Assembly: GCA_009869945.1 (NCBI GenBank)
Contig: WIXG01000585.1
Location: 1-35,762 of the forward strand
Reading direction: 5' to 3'
Length of the DNA stretch: 35,762 bases
DNA from: Mesaphorura yosii
Lineage: Eukaryota; Arthropoda; Collembola; Poduromorpha; Tullbergiidae
The notes under the pieces were generated by a model that did no database searches, was not told where the DNA came from, and saw only the letters and a program-made list of their open reading frames with translations. The translations under genes were made by a program, and so were the position numbers. Positions 11,921 through 22,023 of this stretch are shown piece after piece; the first letter of the stretch is position 1, and every line of letters starts with the position of its first letter.

Positions 11921-12103
11921 AAGCAGCAGCCGTGTCGTAACCTTCATAGCATTCAGGATCGGATCGACGAAGTTTACATAGTTTCAGTCGAGTGCGGCCC
12001 TGTACTTGTTAATCCTCTACGGGTGACCCTTCAGCACGAACCAGGCCAGACGTGTGAAACAATAAGATATGGCATAGGAAGACTGGAAAGGCGATGGCGA
12101 TAA
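11921..12103 (+). CDS. Candidate terminal exon, Cys-containing small protein
   Basis: A very strong polypyrimidine tract (TTTTCTTTTATTTTTTCAAC) leads to AAACAG at 11915-11920. From 11921 one frame is open for 60 codons to a TAA at 12101-12103, and the other two frames stop early. The segment starts KQQPCRNLHSIQDRIDEVY, contains VSVECGPVLVNP and GQTCETIRYGIG, and ends in a basic RRWR. It has three cysteines and no membrane segment. Without splicing, the same frame extends upstream to an ATG at 11882, giving a 73-residue ORF. No family is recognised. It could be the mature part of a nested secreted protein, or a non-conserved chance ORF. Confidence 0.3.
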   Translation, partial: KQQPCRNLHSIQDRIDEVYIVSVECGPVLVNPLRVTLQHEPGQTCETIRYGIGRLERRWR

Positions 12104-12892
12104 TTGCGTTTGCGTTCATGAGCTTAACATTCTTCCAGTTGGCTGTTGCCGTTGCGTAGTTTGTGTTTGGCCTGGTTCCTAACCTTCATATTCAACGCAT
12201 TGTTCATTGTTGAGGTTAATTTTCATGATGCTCCTTTGTTGACACTCTTGACATATTGTTTTCATAATTTCAAATCTCTAAGTCATGATCCTTTTATTTT
12301 GTGCGCTGCTCTGATTATGATTACCTGATATTATTTCTTGGCACAGCACTGTTCTTGGGCTATATCTCGGTTACCTTGTTTTCTTTCCCGAAGCTTTACG
12401 TAGAGGATTAAGTACGCGTTGCTCATTTATACGTTCTGTCGTTGTTTGGATGCTTTAGTTTACTTTGGCTAATAAGTAAGATTTGTCTCACGTAGAGAGA
12501 CCAGATCGGAATGGAGTGGGAGTCGGTCTCTGAGAGGATTTGCATCCTACTTCCTAATGTGTTAATGTTATTGTAAAGGAACTCACAGTACAATGCATTC
12601 AACGAACAAGACGAAGGAGATTATTTACACAGCTATTTAGCCCAAAGATATTCGAGAAACCGATTAAGAGTATGTATCCATTGAATTCGGTGATTCGGTC
12701 CTCTATGTGCTTTGGTAAAAGGTATAACAACTACACAAGAAGCGTGTTTAGCTTTCCACGAATTAAAGCCGCGATAGGTTTTCGTCTCATGAAGGAAATG
12801 GAATTTTCTAATTGCATAAATCTAAGCGGTTTCTGAATCGTAAAACCATAAATCTCAGCACATTGCTTATGTTGTCTCTTTTCTATTCGCAG

Positions 12893-13039
12893 GTATTTGG
12901 TAGCTTCTGGAGTAATTGACAGATTTACCGTTTACTGCTCGGGAGTTCGTGGCCCGGCTGACAATCAGCCTCAGGTCGCCATACTTCTTCAAGCCATCCT
13001 GGACTTTATCATCATGTTGATTTACGCGTTAAAGACTTG
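12893..13039 (+). CDS. SCAPER: SCAPER homologue, internal exon 3 in window
   Basis: The exon is 147 bases, enters in phase 2 after TTCTATTCGCAG and leaves in phase 2 at the donor GTAAGC. It encodes YLVASGVIDRFTVYCSGVRG followed by PADNQPQVAILLQAILDF and a hydrophobic helix. This is the clearest SCAPER signature in the window. Vertebrate SCAPER, recalled from memory, has GLIDKL, then SVQGPVDENPKMAIFLQ in the same order and spacing. The match includes the invariant-looking G-P-x-D-N/E-x-P core. The exon is separated from the previous one by 11.5 kb and from the next by 853 bases. Confidence 0.93.
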
Positions 13040-13892
13040 GTAAGCAAACTGATGACCGTGCATTGTCCTGTTGATGGTCACAGTGTTGTTGGTAAATTGA
13101 ATCGTTTGTGATGGATTTATGACTCTATTCCCTTTTATTCCTGGTGATGTAGAGCAATTGTCAACCCGATTGCATTGCCCGAAGAGACCCTATTAAGGAC
13201 TCGAAAATTCGTGGACAGATTTCAAAAGAACCCGCAATCGAAACTGAAACTAATTTAAAGTAGTCTAGCCAGTAAGGTAACGTTACTGTGTTACATTATT
13301 GAGCCCGGCTCATGCCGTTGTCTCACCAAGGCACATTCCTGACATTCTTCCCAGTTGATTGTCGTACTTATTACGCTTCTGATTCTTGTTTACTTTAGAG
13401 ATATTATTTGTTGATGCGTCGTCGGTCGTCGGTCCTTGTTGATTTGGCTAAGTGGAGGCCGTTTTCATGTAGGAGGTCCTTGACTTAACAGCAAACTTAC
13501 CTTACTTGAGTATCGAGAATCGCGTTTTATCCCAACGCTCGTTCTTGCCCCTTCCTGGGTCTGACCCTAGCTTGACTTGCTCTGAAGGTGTTTACAAATA
13601 TTCCGGCATTACATTGTATTATTCTGAACAGCTCGTAAAATATTTTGACAGTGTGCCCCATACCTCTCGACTAATTGCCACCCAACTTGTGCCACTTTTA
13701 TGTGCAGACATCTCCCGACTAAAGTCATACGAAAGATTTATGAGTCAGTATAAAGTTGTGTACTGTAATGACAGTTGAAGAATGCGATGCAATGAAGTAT
13801 TGGGTGGTGACAATAAAGTCGTCCATCCTCGATCTTTGTCCTTACCTGCAGCTTCTAATCTAAAATACTGATTCGTTTCTGGGAATTTACAG
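13040..13892 (+). other. SCAPER intron (853 bases)
   Basis: The intron runs from GTAAGC at 13040 to GGGAATTTACAG at 13881-13892. One plus-strand frame is open for 90 codons (13506-13778), but it starts at TTG, has no good flanking splice sites in phase and shows no known family. Nothing else is recognised here. Confidence 0.85.
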
Positions 13893-14181
13893 TTGGGACC
13901 GAAACAAAACGGAAACGACAATGCTCCTTGCAGCGCTCGAATCTTCCGAGCTCGCGGGCGCTCTGGCCATGTCTTATGCCATACTTTTCCACCAAGGAGC
14001 ACCAACCAGGCCAAGACAGGGTCCAGAAATGGGCGATGGCGACAATGAAATGAGCTCATCAACGTCTTCCAACTCGCCAGCTCCGATCCCACACCCGCCT
14101 GGTCCATTGACGGTGACCGTCGTCAAATGCGTGCTGTGTCTAATCAATGCGGTTGCTTTGCTTGATATTCATCTGCTTCAG
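13893..14181 (+). CDS. SCAPER: SCAPER homologue, internal exon 4 in window
   Basis: This 289-base exon completes a Cys codon with its first base and then reads WDRNKTETTMLLAALESSEL, followed by AGALAMSYAILFHQG. Vertebrate SCAPER has a DPTGLTAALQATDLAGVLHMLYCVLFHG stretch at this place, so the match is strong, including the L-F-H-x-G end. A Ser/Pro/Asn-rich linker (roughly codons 46-71, containing MSSSTSSNSPAPIPHPPGP) follows where the vertebrate protein also has a polar, low-conservation loop. The exon closes with VTVVKCVLCLINAVALLDIH and LLQ, like the vertebrate helix that ends in LHLPAFQ. It leaves in phase 0 at CAG|GTAATG. Confidence 0.93.
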
Positions 14182-15496
14182 GTAATGTGCTCCACTCCAA
14201 AACAACTTCTGTAAGCCTGCGTTACTTTACCACCCAAAGTAAACAGAACATCGTGTTTCTCGTTTATAACATTCTGGGCAAGAATGCAAATAACATTACA
14301 TGAAATATTTAGTTTGTTTATTCGTGCTTGACTTTTGTGAAATGGTAAAAATTTAGAAAAGCAAGTTATTTCAATTTCAACATCAAACAGCCGCCTTATT
14401 AATATGAATCAGTCGTGTGTCTTGTGCGATCGTCTGCGTGCCAGGATAGGGTAGGCTAGATCAAGAAAATGAATTCAAGTTCTCTCGCTGTCACTGTTTG
14501 CAGGTCTCTCGTGGATGAATCTTGTATTTATAATGATTTTAATTATGTTTGCAAAAGCCCAAATACGAGAAAACGAAAAGTTGGTGCTGGCACTGTCTCT
14601 TTCTCATTTCACTTTCTGTGTACTTTTCGGTCGCTGCACTGCGTCGCGTGATTACGTATTCAGGTTTTTGAGACAAGAGGATGAGTTTCTCAGTTTCCCG
14701 ACCGAGCCCATGACCGGGCCTACCAGAAACGGAGAGCTCGAGTCGATCACGAAGTGGAACATTCGAGTATCCCCCTTTCCTATTTTACCATCTGCAAATG
14801 TTGAACTTTACAGTAGACTGAAAATTGAATGGGTCCTCCACAGTGCAGTGCAGGGAGAGATAATAATGTTGATATGATACCGATACGATCTCGCGAGTCG
14901 AGAAAGTCGAGATGGAGAAGAGTAGAGTCTTCAGTATGTGTGATGATTCTCTGATTTCGATTCCAATTAGCTCAAGTCAAATAAACAAACATTGAAACAA
15001 TAAAGAGAAAAGCGGCCCAGCAGAACGGAGGAACGGGTCCAATCTAGAGTTGGAGTGTAGGAACTGCAGAAGGTACGCCTGATTGCGTGCACTTCAGCTT
15101 GTTCTCCGAAGAAAGACCGCGTCACATCGTCACAGCCTGTCCTGGTTTCATGCTACGACTGAAGCGGCAGCATTAATCAACTCGCCTCGCGAAAGGATGC
15201 AGCATCTACCTTTTCTGATACGAAGAGTGCTTCGAAACAAGAGAACTTTATGTAAAAATGTGCCCACAATTTTCAAATTGATTTCAACTTTATCGTGCAC
15301 TTGCTCCGACAAAACTTTTGAGGTCCATAAAGCACTGAAACTACACAAATACAATAATGATTGAAGGAGAAAGCACCAACTTCAGAACAATGGCAATACA
15401 ATCCACTTGACAGACAATTTGATTTTGTATCATCATCATGAGCTCTTCACTTTAATAGCATTTGTTAATAATGTTTGTCTTTCCTTGACTTTCCAG
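14182..15496 (+). other. SCAPER intron (1,315 bases)
   Basis: The intron runs from GTAATG at 14182 to TTGACTTTCCAG at 15485-15496. The flanking exons join in phase 0 (LLQ|NILGSEAV), matching vertebrate FQ|SIVGAEGL. Open frames inside it, such as 14515-14877, carry no recognisable features. Confidence 0.85.
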
Positions 15497-15661
15497 AACA
15501 TTTTGGGCTCAGAAGCCGTGTCACTTCAGTTTCGCCACATCGCCAGTCAGCTTTTATGGCAAGTCGTACCACACCGGACAGAAGACACGAACTTGGGTCG
15601 CCTAGTCAGGGAGCTGATAATTGCGATTGGGAACTTCACCATTTCGAATAAACTTAATCAG
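15497..15661 (+). CDS. SCAPER: SCAPER homologue, internal exon 5 in window
   Basis: The exon is exactly 55 codons, phase 0 at both ends. It encodes NILGSEAVSLQFRHIASQLL, a short variable stretch, then LVRELIIAIGNFTISNKLNQ. Vertebrate SCAPER has VGAEGLSLAFRHMASSLL and LLHEVIVCVGYFTVNHPDNQ in the same positions, making this one of the best conserved segments. The 5' splice site is unusual: CAG|GTTTGA, with T at +3 and +4 in place of the common A. The following intron is only 79 bases. If that intron were retained, the protein would end at once, because the first intron codons read GTT TGA. Confidence 0.93.
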
Positions 15662-15740
15662 GTTTGACCGTTTGATTCTAATTGACGAGCCCAACCTTTC
15701 CGCTCCTTTCCTGTCTAACACGCTATGAATTTCGCGACAG

Positions 15741-16145
15741 GCAACAATTCAATCTGGTCAGACGCCCACTGTACTTCAGCAGCTCTGTGCTCTTTCGTAT
15801 GAATACTCAAGCGATCCAAAACTGTCATCTTTCTATCTGCCAACGCTGATCGCTGCTTCTTATGGGAATGAAGAAAATGAAGCAATTCTCGCTCAGCATG
15901 ACATTAAACGTGAGGAGCTGGAAGGTTTCATGCAGACTGAATTTGCAAAGGTCAACTGTCTCACCAAGAGACTTCTGCAACCCGACGGCACATTCAGTTA
16001 CGCGTCACCCGAAACAACTGTCATCAAGCAGGAGGCATCCTTGAAGATTTTGTCTGGCAACGGGAGCGGAGGGAAGAAAGTAAAAAATCTCAAGCAAAAG
16101 AATAAGAAAGCAGATTGTGGTCTTTCTAACATTTCAAGCAATTAA
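15741..16145 (+). CDS. SCAPER: SCAPER homologue, terminal coding exon
   Basis: The terminal exon starts after TTCGCGACAG and runs 134 codons to TAA at 16143-16145. It opens ATIQSGQTPTVLQQLCALSY, followed by EYSSDPKLSSFYLPTLIAAS and YGNEENEAILAQHDI. The vertebrate protein has VIVQSGRHPTVLQKLCQLPF, YFSDPRLIKVLFPSLIAACY and NNHQNKIILEQEM in order, so the assignment is firm. After about codon 55 similarity fades. The C-terminal 30 residues are lysine-rich (SGGKKVKNLKQKNKKADCG) and differ from the vertebrate end. Together the six exons give about 407 residues, roughly the last quarter to third of a SCAPER-sized protein (about 1,400 residues in human). The zinc-finger and N-terminal regions are not in this window. 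Confidence 0.93.
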   Translation, partial: ATIQSGQTPTVLQQLCALSYEYSSDPKLSSFYLPTLIAASYGNEENEAILAQHDIKREELEGFMQTEFAKVNCLTKRLLQPDGTFSYASPETTVIKQEASLKILSGNGSGGKKVKNLKQKNKKADCGLSNISSN

Positions 16146-16401
16146 TAAACACTTGCAATAAGAAACACTGCGTTCATTAATAAGCTAACCATTAACATAG
16201 TCTGGACTTGATGGGAAGATTCTGTGATACTAACATTCTTGCATTTTCAGTTACTTAATTTAATCGAAGGTATTAACCTTGTATTTAGTACTTACGTATT
16301 AATTATTACTTGAGTATTCTAGTATTGACTTTTCCTAATGCTTAGCCATATTCAATATCACAAGTCGCACACGTGGAATTTTTCTCGGAAAGGCAAATAA
16401 A
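16144..16401 (+). terminator. SCAPER 3' UTR with two polyadenylation signals
   Basis: An AATAAA at 16144-16149 overlaps the SCAPER stop codon, which is too close to be the usual main site but could act. A second AATAAA lies at 16396-16401, about 250 bases after the stop, and is followed within 40 bases by a G/T-rich stretch (CTTGTGGCTGGCTCTCGG). The second is the more likely end of the transcript. Confidence 0.45.
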
Positions 16402-18157
16402 ATATGAATCTTTGATGCGTGACCATACTTGTGGCTGGCTCTCGGTTATTTGCAACGAGTCCTTTGGTCTGACATGGTAAGAATACAAGATAAATGACAA
16501 CTGAAGAACAAAGAGCCAGGATCTATTGACATGAATAAGATATGGACTTTGGATTTTATTCAAGTACACACGCGTTTCGTGTGATTACGGTCGGTGTCTC
16601 CGAATTGTGAATTTGGAATCTCGTTTTCACTTTGCAAGGCATTGGTCCACGACACTTCATGGCACAAGCGTCATGCCCGTGCCGTGTAAAATATGTGTGT
16701 TTCATGTTTAGTGTGACTGTGACTGATATTTTATCGTGCGAAGAGCGAGCGAGGTATCTTTTAGTTGCCAAGTTACTAATGGACGGTCCTGTATTCCATC
16801 TCCCATGCTCATCTGCTCTGTCTTCTCATTCTCAATCATTTTTTTAAGCAAGCATGACGCATTCTGGTGTAATAAACGCATACATGGCGTGGATTTCTCC
16901 TCCCTTGCCTGCCGTCTTTCTGTCACTGGCATTCCTGCTCTACCATCGCTTTCATAGTTAAATGGCGTGGCATGGGCAGCGGACAGACGTGAATCCAAAT
17001 ACTACCAGCGTGCGTGCGATCCGGTGTCGATTTTTGCCATGATTTATGGCAGAATTTCACCTCAAGATTGTGACATGTGATTCGTTCCTTCGAACTATCA
17101 ATCGAACTGCAGATCTGATTAATCTCAATATTTTGAACTCCTGTAAATCTTAGAAATGCCTCACAGGGCGAGCATACGGGCTCCATTTTGCAGTTGCCAG
17201 TAACCTAAACCTAAACAAATGAAGGATTCGTCAATGAACCCCAGCTCAGTCGTGTAACAACTGTTACACTTTCCCTTATCTCCTTCGTTCCTTGTAAAAA
17301 GGCAGGGCAAAGCAGCGATTCATATTCATTACGTTATTACGGGTAGGCAGGGGAGACGGCATAAAAACTGCCAATGCAGTACGCGAAATGTAATGAAAAT
17401 GGAGAATGATTTGATTTTAATACGACCCGCTGCCCGTCTCGTTAAGTGAACCTAATCGAGCAAGCCTATCATCATCGTCATCGTCGCCGTGCTCTTTTTA
17501 TTGTTTTGTAAGCCGAGTTCAGTCAAGCCAGGCATAATAAATAAATTGAATCGGAGTTACCCGCTTGTGTGAGGCAGAAGCAGCGTCCAAGTCATGAATG
17601 GTGTTCTGGTGCTCATCGTGATTGAAAGTGCCGGCAGGTCTTTCGGGGTTGTGCGCGCTGTACGAGAGTAAAATTAAATAATCAAATGAATACAGATGAA
17701 TTGGAACGTGATTGATGACGAAAGGAGTCCAGACAAGTCAGCACAGTGCGCAGAGTTCAAGTTCAAAGACAACCCGAACATGCTGCCCGAATAATATGCC
17801 CCAGAATTTCAGAATTATAGTTGCTCCACCTGCATTTCTCTTCTATTGTGATGATTGCATTAGCTGATTAAAAGTGAATGAGTCGCATTCGCCATATCTA
17901 ATCCATGACTCTTTGCTCTAAAATTCGCATGCAAATTCATAGCACGTGGGATTGACAGGTTAAAAATAAGTTATAAATGAATTTGCCAAAATTCGCAAAT
18001 CGCGAACTTCAAAATCTCGTCGGAATTCCACTTAATTTCTGAGTTTGCTTTAATAATTCATGGCAGCTTAGCAAGTGCATCTCCACCATTCGCTGCAAAG
18101 TGCTTTCTGCTCTGTATCTGCGAGTTCCACGTTTTACGCACTAACCGAATTTCGCAC

Positions 18158-18325
18158 ATGGACCGACCGACGGGAAGAAGGCTATTAATAAGTGAAATGC
18201 AGTCGGAGTACAAGGACGCGCGTGGCACGGCACGCATTGCATTGATGGCATTCGAGATAAAATGCTTCTGCTGCGCCGTGGTCGTGGCACGCTGCCTGAA
18301 CGTCGCCTCGGTCGGAGGGACTTGA
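18158..18325 (+). CDS. Uncertain 55-aa ORF in GC-rich patch
   Basis: An ATG ORF of 55 codons ends in TGA at 18323-18325, inside a CpG- and GC-rich patch (about 18150-18350) that contrasts with its AT-rich flanks. The residues begin MDRPTGRRLLISEMQSEYKD. A short hydrophobic, cysteine-containing run (CFCCAVVVARC) lies near residue 35-45. No family is recognised. It may be a small protein, part of an unannotated exon or a chance ORF. Confidence 0.15.
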   Translation: MDRPTGRRLLISEMQSEYKDARGTARIALMAFEIKCFCCAVVVARCLNVASVGGT

Positions 18326-21019
18326 CACGAGTCGCGTTCTCTGCTACGCTACGACTATTGCATAAGATGAGTTTAATTTCACTAATGCACTTTTCTCTCT
18401 CGCTCTCTCCATTGTCTGTCTTTCGGGTATTTTAACCTCTTATAGAATACATTCTGCTTTTACTCAAGTACACAGAATGCAGAAATACGCGACACGCGTG
18501 TCCCATTCTTTTCCTCAGTTCAGGTTTCCACTTTCTCGCCTTCTAAGCAAAGAGGCTAGAATTGTTACTCGAAGTCAGAAGCAGCAAAGAAAGCCAAGTC
18601 AAAAGGTTGTTCTCTAGAAAATCGTACCTTGAACACACACGCAACAAAATTTTCGTAAACACACACGCCTGGGCTTACAGTTTACGTACTCCATGCTTAA
18701 AAGTTGCCTCGCTTCACCCTTTGCGTTTGCGATCACAGCATACATGAATCCAGGACGGCGAATGCAATGATAAAGCAAAAGACAGCGAGCCATCGATTGA
18801 TGCATCGTTTGGACCGGAATCGCTGCAAGCTTTTAACGCTAATGCTTCCTCTGCCGAACGCCGACGTGGTATTTATTTTTTGTCTGACTCCCGCATTGAA
18901 TCCAGCGTCACTGCTGCTCGCAGGACGCATCACGGGGATGCGCTGCCCCACGATGGAAAGAAAACATCGCCTGCAACACGTAAACTTCCGTTTCTTATTA
19001 TGAAAAACTCGTGCTTCATTCGTGTTCGATGCCGTGCATTCTCGACTGCTCCCGCAAGCGCCTGAGCCATTTTGTGGTTCCATTAGGTCACTGTCCGTTC
19101 TGGCCAAGGTATCAGCCCATTGCAGCTAGAGTAACCTAGTCTCATAAAGCTAGGCGGCAGAAAAATATTCTCCATTAAGAATTTGTGGTCAATTTTTAAT
19201 GTGAGTGTGTCTCCATACTCCACACAATTATCTACCATTAAAGCATTACGTTAATCCACCATTTAAGCACTTTAGGCTTTCAGGCACTTTGACTGTGACC
19301 AGTGGTGAGTCGTGCAAAGCGGCAGCGCATTGCGTGGCTGGATATTAGTTGACGACATTTTGACATACTTAAAGTTAATCATAAATTTATGTGGGCCGAG
19401 AGTAGCTGCGCTGATTATTATGGCTAATGGCTGTAATCTGAACCCAAGCACTAAAACAATTAAGTTTTATCACCTCCAGCAAATGGCAGTCGGTAAATGT
19501 GGAAGAATCGAGACGCGGCGAAAGTGTCCTACAGCAAAGCATCTTTCAGGCTGCACTTGCTTTTAAGTGAACTTTAATAACTTTCGGAGCTACGCGAGAC
19601 GCGAGGACCGACTGCGACGGAGCACGTATCTCGAAAGCAGAAAGCAAAAAAATTAGGAATGAGACACTTTAAAAGGGTTAATTTTTAAAAGGCAGCAATT
19701 TTATCTGCGAGACAGTGTGTCTGAACTTTTGACCGTACTCAAGTATGGGCTGGAGCCTGTGTCAGGCCGATGCGATTGCGTAACTCCGGAATTTGAAAGC
19801 GAAAGCGCAGTTGGCCTTTAACTACGAGCCCAAACGAAAGTGTCTCTTACTCTTTTTAGAAAAATTTGATAAATACCGATAATGCAGGCGTCATGACGCA
19901 GAGTGCTTGTTTTGAAGGCATTGGGGTATTGAGAATTCCGTCGTGACTTTAGAGTCTCGACTTCTAAATCTTCACTTTATTCCTACGAGACGAGAGCAAG
20001 CAAAATGTGAGAGTGTTCTATAGGCGTACGAAAAATTAATTACTAAGGTACAAGAAATTCATTGGTACCACTGACATTATCGAACGACTTCAGCATTTTC
20101 TTTCCCGATATTTTGTAGCATAAATCAGAGCCATCTCAGATTCAACTTTTTTACTGGTTCGATAAGCAGAGAGGAAAACAGCAACCAAGTTTGCCAAACG
20201 CGCTGTAATTAATGTTAAACCACAAACAAGAATTAAATCGTATACCCGAATTTGTACCTGAATCAATCATGATTCATGAGTTTCTTTCTTGTTTTACCTC
20301 AACATGCAGGACAGTGTAGGGTAAATCCCACCGCTAATGTGCCGATAACCTCTTGATTAATTATCTACGCCTCAGTATCTTCCAATCAATACTTTCAACA
20401 GCAAATTGAACAGAGGTATGAGCTTGGGGCACGATTGAACGGAGATCACAATTCTCACTTTCTATAACTAAATGTACGTTGCCTTGCCTTGCCCGCTGCA
20501 ACGCAAACTCGAACGCGTAATGCATTTTTCTTAATAAATATTTAATGTGACGACCTGCTAATGGATCGAACAGCGAAAGCGAATGTCTTTATAAACAAAT
20601 TCGTGGGCCGCTACATTGTTCGTATGCGTGAAGGGATTAAAAGTGACGGACGGGATAAAAGAGTGAAGTGGTAAAGGCAATGGGCCTGTACGCCCGCCCG
20701 CCCGTGATGCGCTATACAGTGAAATCTGACCGTCGAAGCACGCATGATGGGAAGTCGAACAACGAATCTTGAAGTGTGTGGTGAAAATCATGTTGGACAA
20801 GTCGATGACGTAAGCCATAATTACGGTTGATTTCGAGGGCTTTGAATTTACAGTATGTAGCTTGTATAGCTGTATGGTGCTTTGAATTAAGAGATAATTG
20901 TGGAATGTGGCCAAGCCATTCCCTGCACTCTGCCCACGAAGTATGTACGCATCATTACATTTATGCAAGCACAATTTACAATTTTACATAATAAAACAGA
21001 AAAAATTGAAGAATTGAGT

Positions 21020-21083
21020 TACATTGTACAATGTATTATCGTAATTTGTAAATGGCACTTGTATCTTATCGTACAATGCCATT
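21020..21083. repeat. 16-bp perfect palindrome and adjacent hairpin
   Basis: TACATTGTACAATGTA at 21020-21035 is a perfect 16-bp palindrome. Sixteen bases later, AATGGCA-C-TTGTA (21051-21063) and TACAATGCCATT (21072-21083) form a 12-bp stem with one bulged C and an 8-base loop. Both share the core TTGTA/TACAA, so all four arms are related. Confidence 0.6.
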
Positions 21084-21810
21084 GAGTGTCCATGCCGTAA
21101 GACAAAGGCGGAGAGACCGGAGCATTAACTCTAAGTGCTTCTTGAGATTGCTCCGTACTTATACTTAATGTCCATCCGTCCATTAATACGTGGAGGTGGA
21201 TTAAGAAACATCAACCTGCCTTACTGCCTGCCGTGTCAGTTTTCTAATGACGAACGCGAAGGGCTGAAGCAAAAGGAGAGTGCATTAAGTTTGTAAACAA
21301 GTGTTGCATAATTATCACTGATTACTTGATGAGCGCCGTACAATGACTGGAATATTAATGCATTCCTTACCCTTGCCTTCAATCTTGAAACCGAAGCCAA
21401 CAAGTGAACCTACCAAATGGGCTGGCCGAATCGACTGGAGAAAATGATCATGGCCATAAATCAATGCTCAATGAACAGCTTCCGGTCAGTTTAATTCAGG
21501 ATTCTGACTGCTTTCACGATCCGTGACTTCCTTTCACTAAAAGGCAGGCAGGACAGATTTGAGTGGTTGGCAGTTTGGCTGGATATGCGACAATGGTAAT
21601 AATTACGTTAGAGCATGAACAATACAGCAGTGCGGGAGCAACAGCGCGTCATCGTAACACTTGACTTAACTTGACGTTTCTATTGTGAAAACTATAGAAT
21701 ACGGACTGGCAATCCTTTCAGTGGCTTGCATGAACACAAAATTGGCAGATTGATTCAAGCCAGAGCAATGCCCATGGAACTTTTGTTTTCAAAGCGCCGT
21801 GTGAGATGTG

Positions 21811-22023
21811 ATGTACCCTTTGACCATTTCTCAGTGTTTCGAGTACCCTGCTTCCGATTCAAATTCTCAACTCATCCGAGACGGGCACTTTTACTCTCTA
21901 CATTTGCTCACGGACAATGGCTTCAATTGCCTTGCCAGTTCAGTAGTGCAGGAGTTTAGAATTAGAGCTGCTGTGACTGCAGGAGAGAGATTCTGGGCAG
22001 TTTCATACGTGCACAGTGTGTAA
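21811..22023 (+). CDS. Uncertain 70-aa ORF with downstream AATAAA
   Basis: An ATG ORF of 70 codons begins MYPLTISQCFEYPASDSNSQ and ends in VSYVHSV. An acceptor-like tract (GACCATTTCTCAG) ends at about 21836 within the ORF and in phase with it, so part of it could be a terminal exon. An AATAAA lies at about 22099-22104, some 75 bases after the stop. No upstream exon or family is recognised. Confidence 0.15.
   Translation: MYPLTISQCFEYPASDSNSQLIRDGHFYSLHLLTDNGFNCLASSVVQEFRIRAAVTAGERFWAVSYVHSV

Larger units (their letters stand above)
1398..12892 (+). other. Very long SCAPER intron (11,495 bases)
   Basis: The intron is bounded by GTAAGT at 1398 and TTCTATTCGCAG at 12881-12892, and the flanking exons join in frame. 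It is more than eight times longer than any of the four other introns of this gene in the window. Most of it is AT-rich with no recognisable gene. Two places stand out and are annotated separately: the ATG ORF at 4220-4573, and the promoter-like cluster with small ORFs at 11375-12103. A small imperfect foldback at 2665-2699 is also noted. Confidence 0.85.

Noticed and set aside
13506..13778. 90-codon plus-strand frame in a SCAPER intron
   Set aside because: It starts at TTG without an upstream ATG. The SCAPER exons on either side already join as expected, and including it would insert sequence with no counterpart.
13745..14214. Open frames on both strands overlapping SCAPER exon 4
   Set aside because: They are shadows of the SCAPER exon, which has clear homology and splice phases.
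17203..17217. CCTAAACCTAAAC, resembling a telomere repeat
   Set aside because: Only two units are present, within unique sequence.
20558..20974. Longest minus-strand open frame (138 codons)
   Set aside because: It begins at TTG, the first ATG is far inside, and no motif, splice context or recognisable family is present.
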